NCBI RefSeq assembly: GCF_015062985.1
Contig: NZ_SUTI01000002.1
Location: 1-64,000 of the forward strand
Length of the DNA stretch: 64,000 nt
Origin: Methanobrevibacter sp.
GTDB taxonomy: Archaea > Methanobacteriota > Methanobacteria > Methanobacteriales > Methanobacteriaceae
Direction: 5' to 3'
A program made the translations under genes and the position numbers. Position 1 is the first letter of the stretch, and each line of letters starts with the position of its first letter. This document shows positions 62,879-64,000 of this stretch, one piece after another. The notes under the pieces were generated by a model. That model did no database searches and was not told the origin of the DNA. It worked only from the letters and a program-made list of their open reading frames with translations.

Positions 62879-64000
62879 AACAATCATATCTAAGTTTTCA
62901 GATTGCAGAATGTCCACTTTTTTACCGGATGCTCCGACAATCTCCTTTTTGATATTCAACATATCTTCAGGCACAACTATTTCGCCAATTGAAAGTTCAT
63001 GGCTTTCTTCTAAAACAGAACCTATTTCTTCAATATCGGTTGATTTCAAGTAACCGATAATTTTACCGGCATCCTTTTTGAATGTCGGTCCTATCTGGGA
63101 CATGTCCGGTTCAACTTCAATAATCTTTTCATGAACTTCAGGTTTTCCTTGGCTAATTGTTAAATCTTTAATCTTTAATGTGCCTTTGATATCATCGCCA
63201 AATTCATTGAAGACTTCAACCAATGAATCATCGGAAGTGTATACATTCACTTCAGCAAGTTCCGCATTCAATGGGATTTTTGAAGCTGATTTGAATCTTC
63301 TTACTTCATCGATTAACTCAACTGTGGTTTCTCCTTTAGCTTCCATGTCTTCACTGATAAGTTCCTCATGAACTTCAGGCCATAATGTTGTATGGATTGA
63401 TTCGTCTGAGAAATACTGATAGACCTCTTCTGTGAAGAACGGTGCAATCGGAGCCAATAATTTAAGTGAAGTTTCAACGACTGTCCTTAAGGTGTATTTT
63501 GCAGCCTTTCTTGATTCGTCTGATACGTCTGTGTATAATCTGTATTTTACTGCTTCAATATATTCATCACAGAAATCATGCCAGAAGAACCTTTCAATAG
63601 ATGTGATTGTTTCTGCAAAGTTGTAATCCTCAAAGGCTTTATCTACAGTGATATTCAGGTTGTTGAGTTTGGATAAGATCCATAAGTCAATAGGTCCGAG
63701 ATTGTCCTTGACTTCTTCATAGGATACCTCTTCATCAAAAATCTGCATGCTTATGAATCTGAATGCGTTCCAGAATTTCCTCAGGAACCTGTATCCATGC
63801 TTGATGTCTTTCCAGTCAAATATTACATCAGATCCAGGCACACTGTTAGCTGCCCAAGTCCTTAGGGAATCTGCACCATACTGTTCGATGACCTCTTCAG
63901 GTCCCACAACGAATTCCGGCCTTGATTTGCTCATCTTGTTTCCGTCTTCACCGAATACCATACCGTTGATTACAATGTCGTCAAATGGCTTTTGACCTGT
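62864..64000 (-). CDS. valS: valine--tRNA ligase, C-terminal part (runs off window)
   Basis: The 3' end of a large class I synthetase. The visible ~378 codons begin inside TGQKPFDDIVINGMVFGEDG, include the KMSKS loop GNKMSKSRPEFV, the anticodon-binding helical domain (SIERFFWHDFCDEYIEAVKYR) and a C-terminal domain with no long coiled coil. The PIDLWILSKLNNL and APIAPFFTEEVYQ segments favour ValRS over IleRS/LeuRS. The HIGH and editing domains lie beyond position 64000. Confidence 0.93.
   Translation of the reverse strand, partial: TGQKPFDDIVINGMVFGEDGNKMSKSRPEFVVGPEEVIEQYGADSLRTWAANSVPGSDVIFDWKDIKHGYRFLRKFWNAFRFISMQIFDEEVSYEEVKDNLGPIDLWILSKLNNLNITVDKAFEDYNFAETITSIERFFWHDFCDEYIEAVKYRLYTDVSDESRKAAKYTLRTVVETSLKLLAPIAPFFTEEVYQYFSDESIHTTLWPEVHEELISEDMEAKGETTVELIDEVRRFKSASKIPLNAELAEVNVYTSDDSLVEVFNEFGDDIKGTLKIKDLTISQGKPEVHEKIIEVEPDMSQIGPTFKKDAGKIIGYLKSTDIEEIGSVLEESHELSIGEIVVPEDMLNIKKEIVGASGKKVDILQSENLDMIVEVIR

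Noticed and set aside
1..64000. CRISPR array or cas genes, IS elements, prophage genes
   Set aside because: I looked for regularly spaced repeats, transposase-like DDE or Tn3 motifs, integrases and phage structural proteins and saw none; the only regular repeats are protein-coding Ig-like repeats.

Overview
The window looks like a chromosomal piece of a pseudomurein-walled methanogen, most likely a gut or rumen Methanobrevibacter. The evidence is low GC, A/T-rich spacers, strong GGAGGTGAT-type ribosome binding sites, an archaeal histone, a thermosome, an exosome/proteasome/RNase P cluster, archaeal HMG-CoA reductase, very large secreted adhesin-like proteins, and a wall enzyme carrying pseudomurein-binding-type repeats. 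Genus is inferred from gene content; no rRNA gene is present.

Layout. 0-5 kb: histone, threonine synthase, SpoIIM-like membrane protein, TrpRS, tRNA-splicing endonuclease and a DtxR-type metal regulator. 5-9 kb: a 1336-aa secreted protein with Ig-like repeats, a TIM-barrel glycosidase-like domain, pseudomurein-binding repeats and a C-terminal Cys/His/Asp transglutaminase-like domain. 9.7-24 kb: housekeeping genes (thermosome, hmgA, sucD, aroD, glnK-amt under a clear NrpR-type operator, an HD hydrolase/ubiX/cbiT/mobA operon) mixed with small unknowns, including a 51-aa zinc-ribbon gene. 24-29.5 kb: psmA-sbdS-rrp4-rrp41-rrp42 and rnp3-rnp2. 29.5-35.3 kb: zinc-ribbon-rich genes, including a seven-ribbon protein coupled to a HELAH metallopeptidase-like protein, followed by a RecJ-like DHH phosphoesterase.

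35.3-49.6 kb is a sulfur/cysteine region: desulfoferrodoxin, nifU, nifS, O-acetylhomoserine sulfhydrylase, then (interrupted by an insertion-like segment) cysS, tRNA-Cys, a Cys-rich HTH regulator, cysE and cysK. The metY-like and cysK promoters share two signals: a TTTTGGTAT..CTAAA box over the BRE that also precedes the dtxR gene, and several copies of the palindrome ATAAC-N4-GTTAT. I regard this shared set of sites as the best candidate for an undescribed regulatory system here. The interrupting segment (38.9-45.9 kb) is bounded by a 567-bp duplication of the cysS 3' end and holds a 1692-aa surface protein with a glycine-zipper, toxin-like C-terminus, followed at once by a small 3-TM protein that could be its immunity partner.

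49.6-64 kb: nth, aroA, a zinc-ribbon unknown, two alpha/beta hydrolases, a 1324-aa adhesin with an intact papain-type protease domain, a twice-frameshifted acyltransferase, a small anchored secreted protein, a hexapeptide acetyltransferase, a TPR/cold-shock-like fusion, and the 3' part of valS running off the window. Many minus-strand genes end in a perfect hairpin that overlaps the stop codon and is followed by a U-rich tract.
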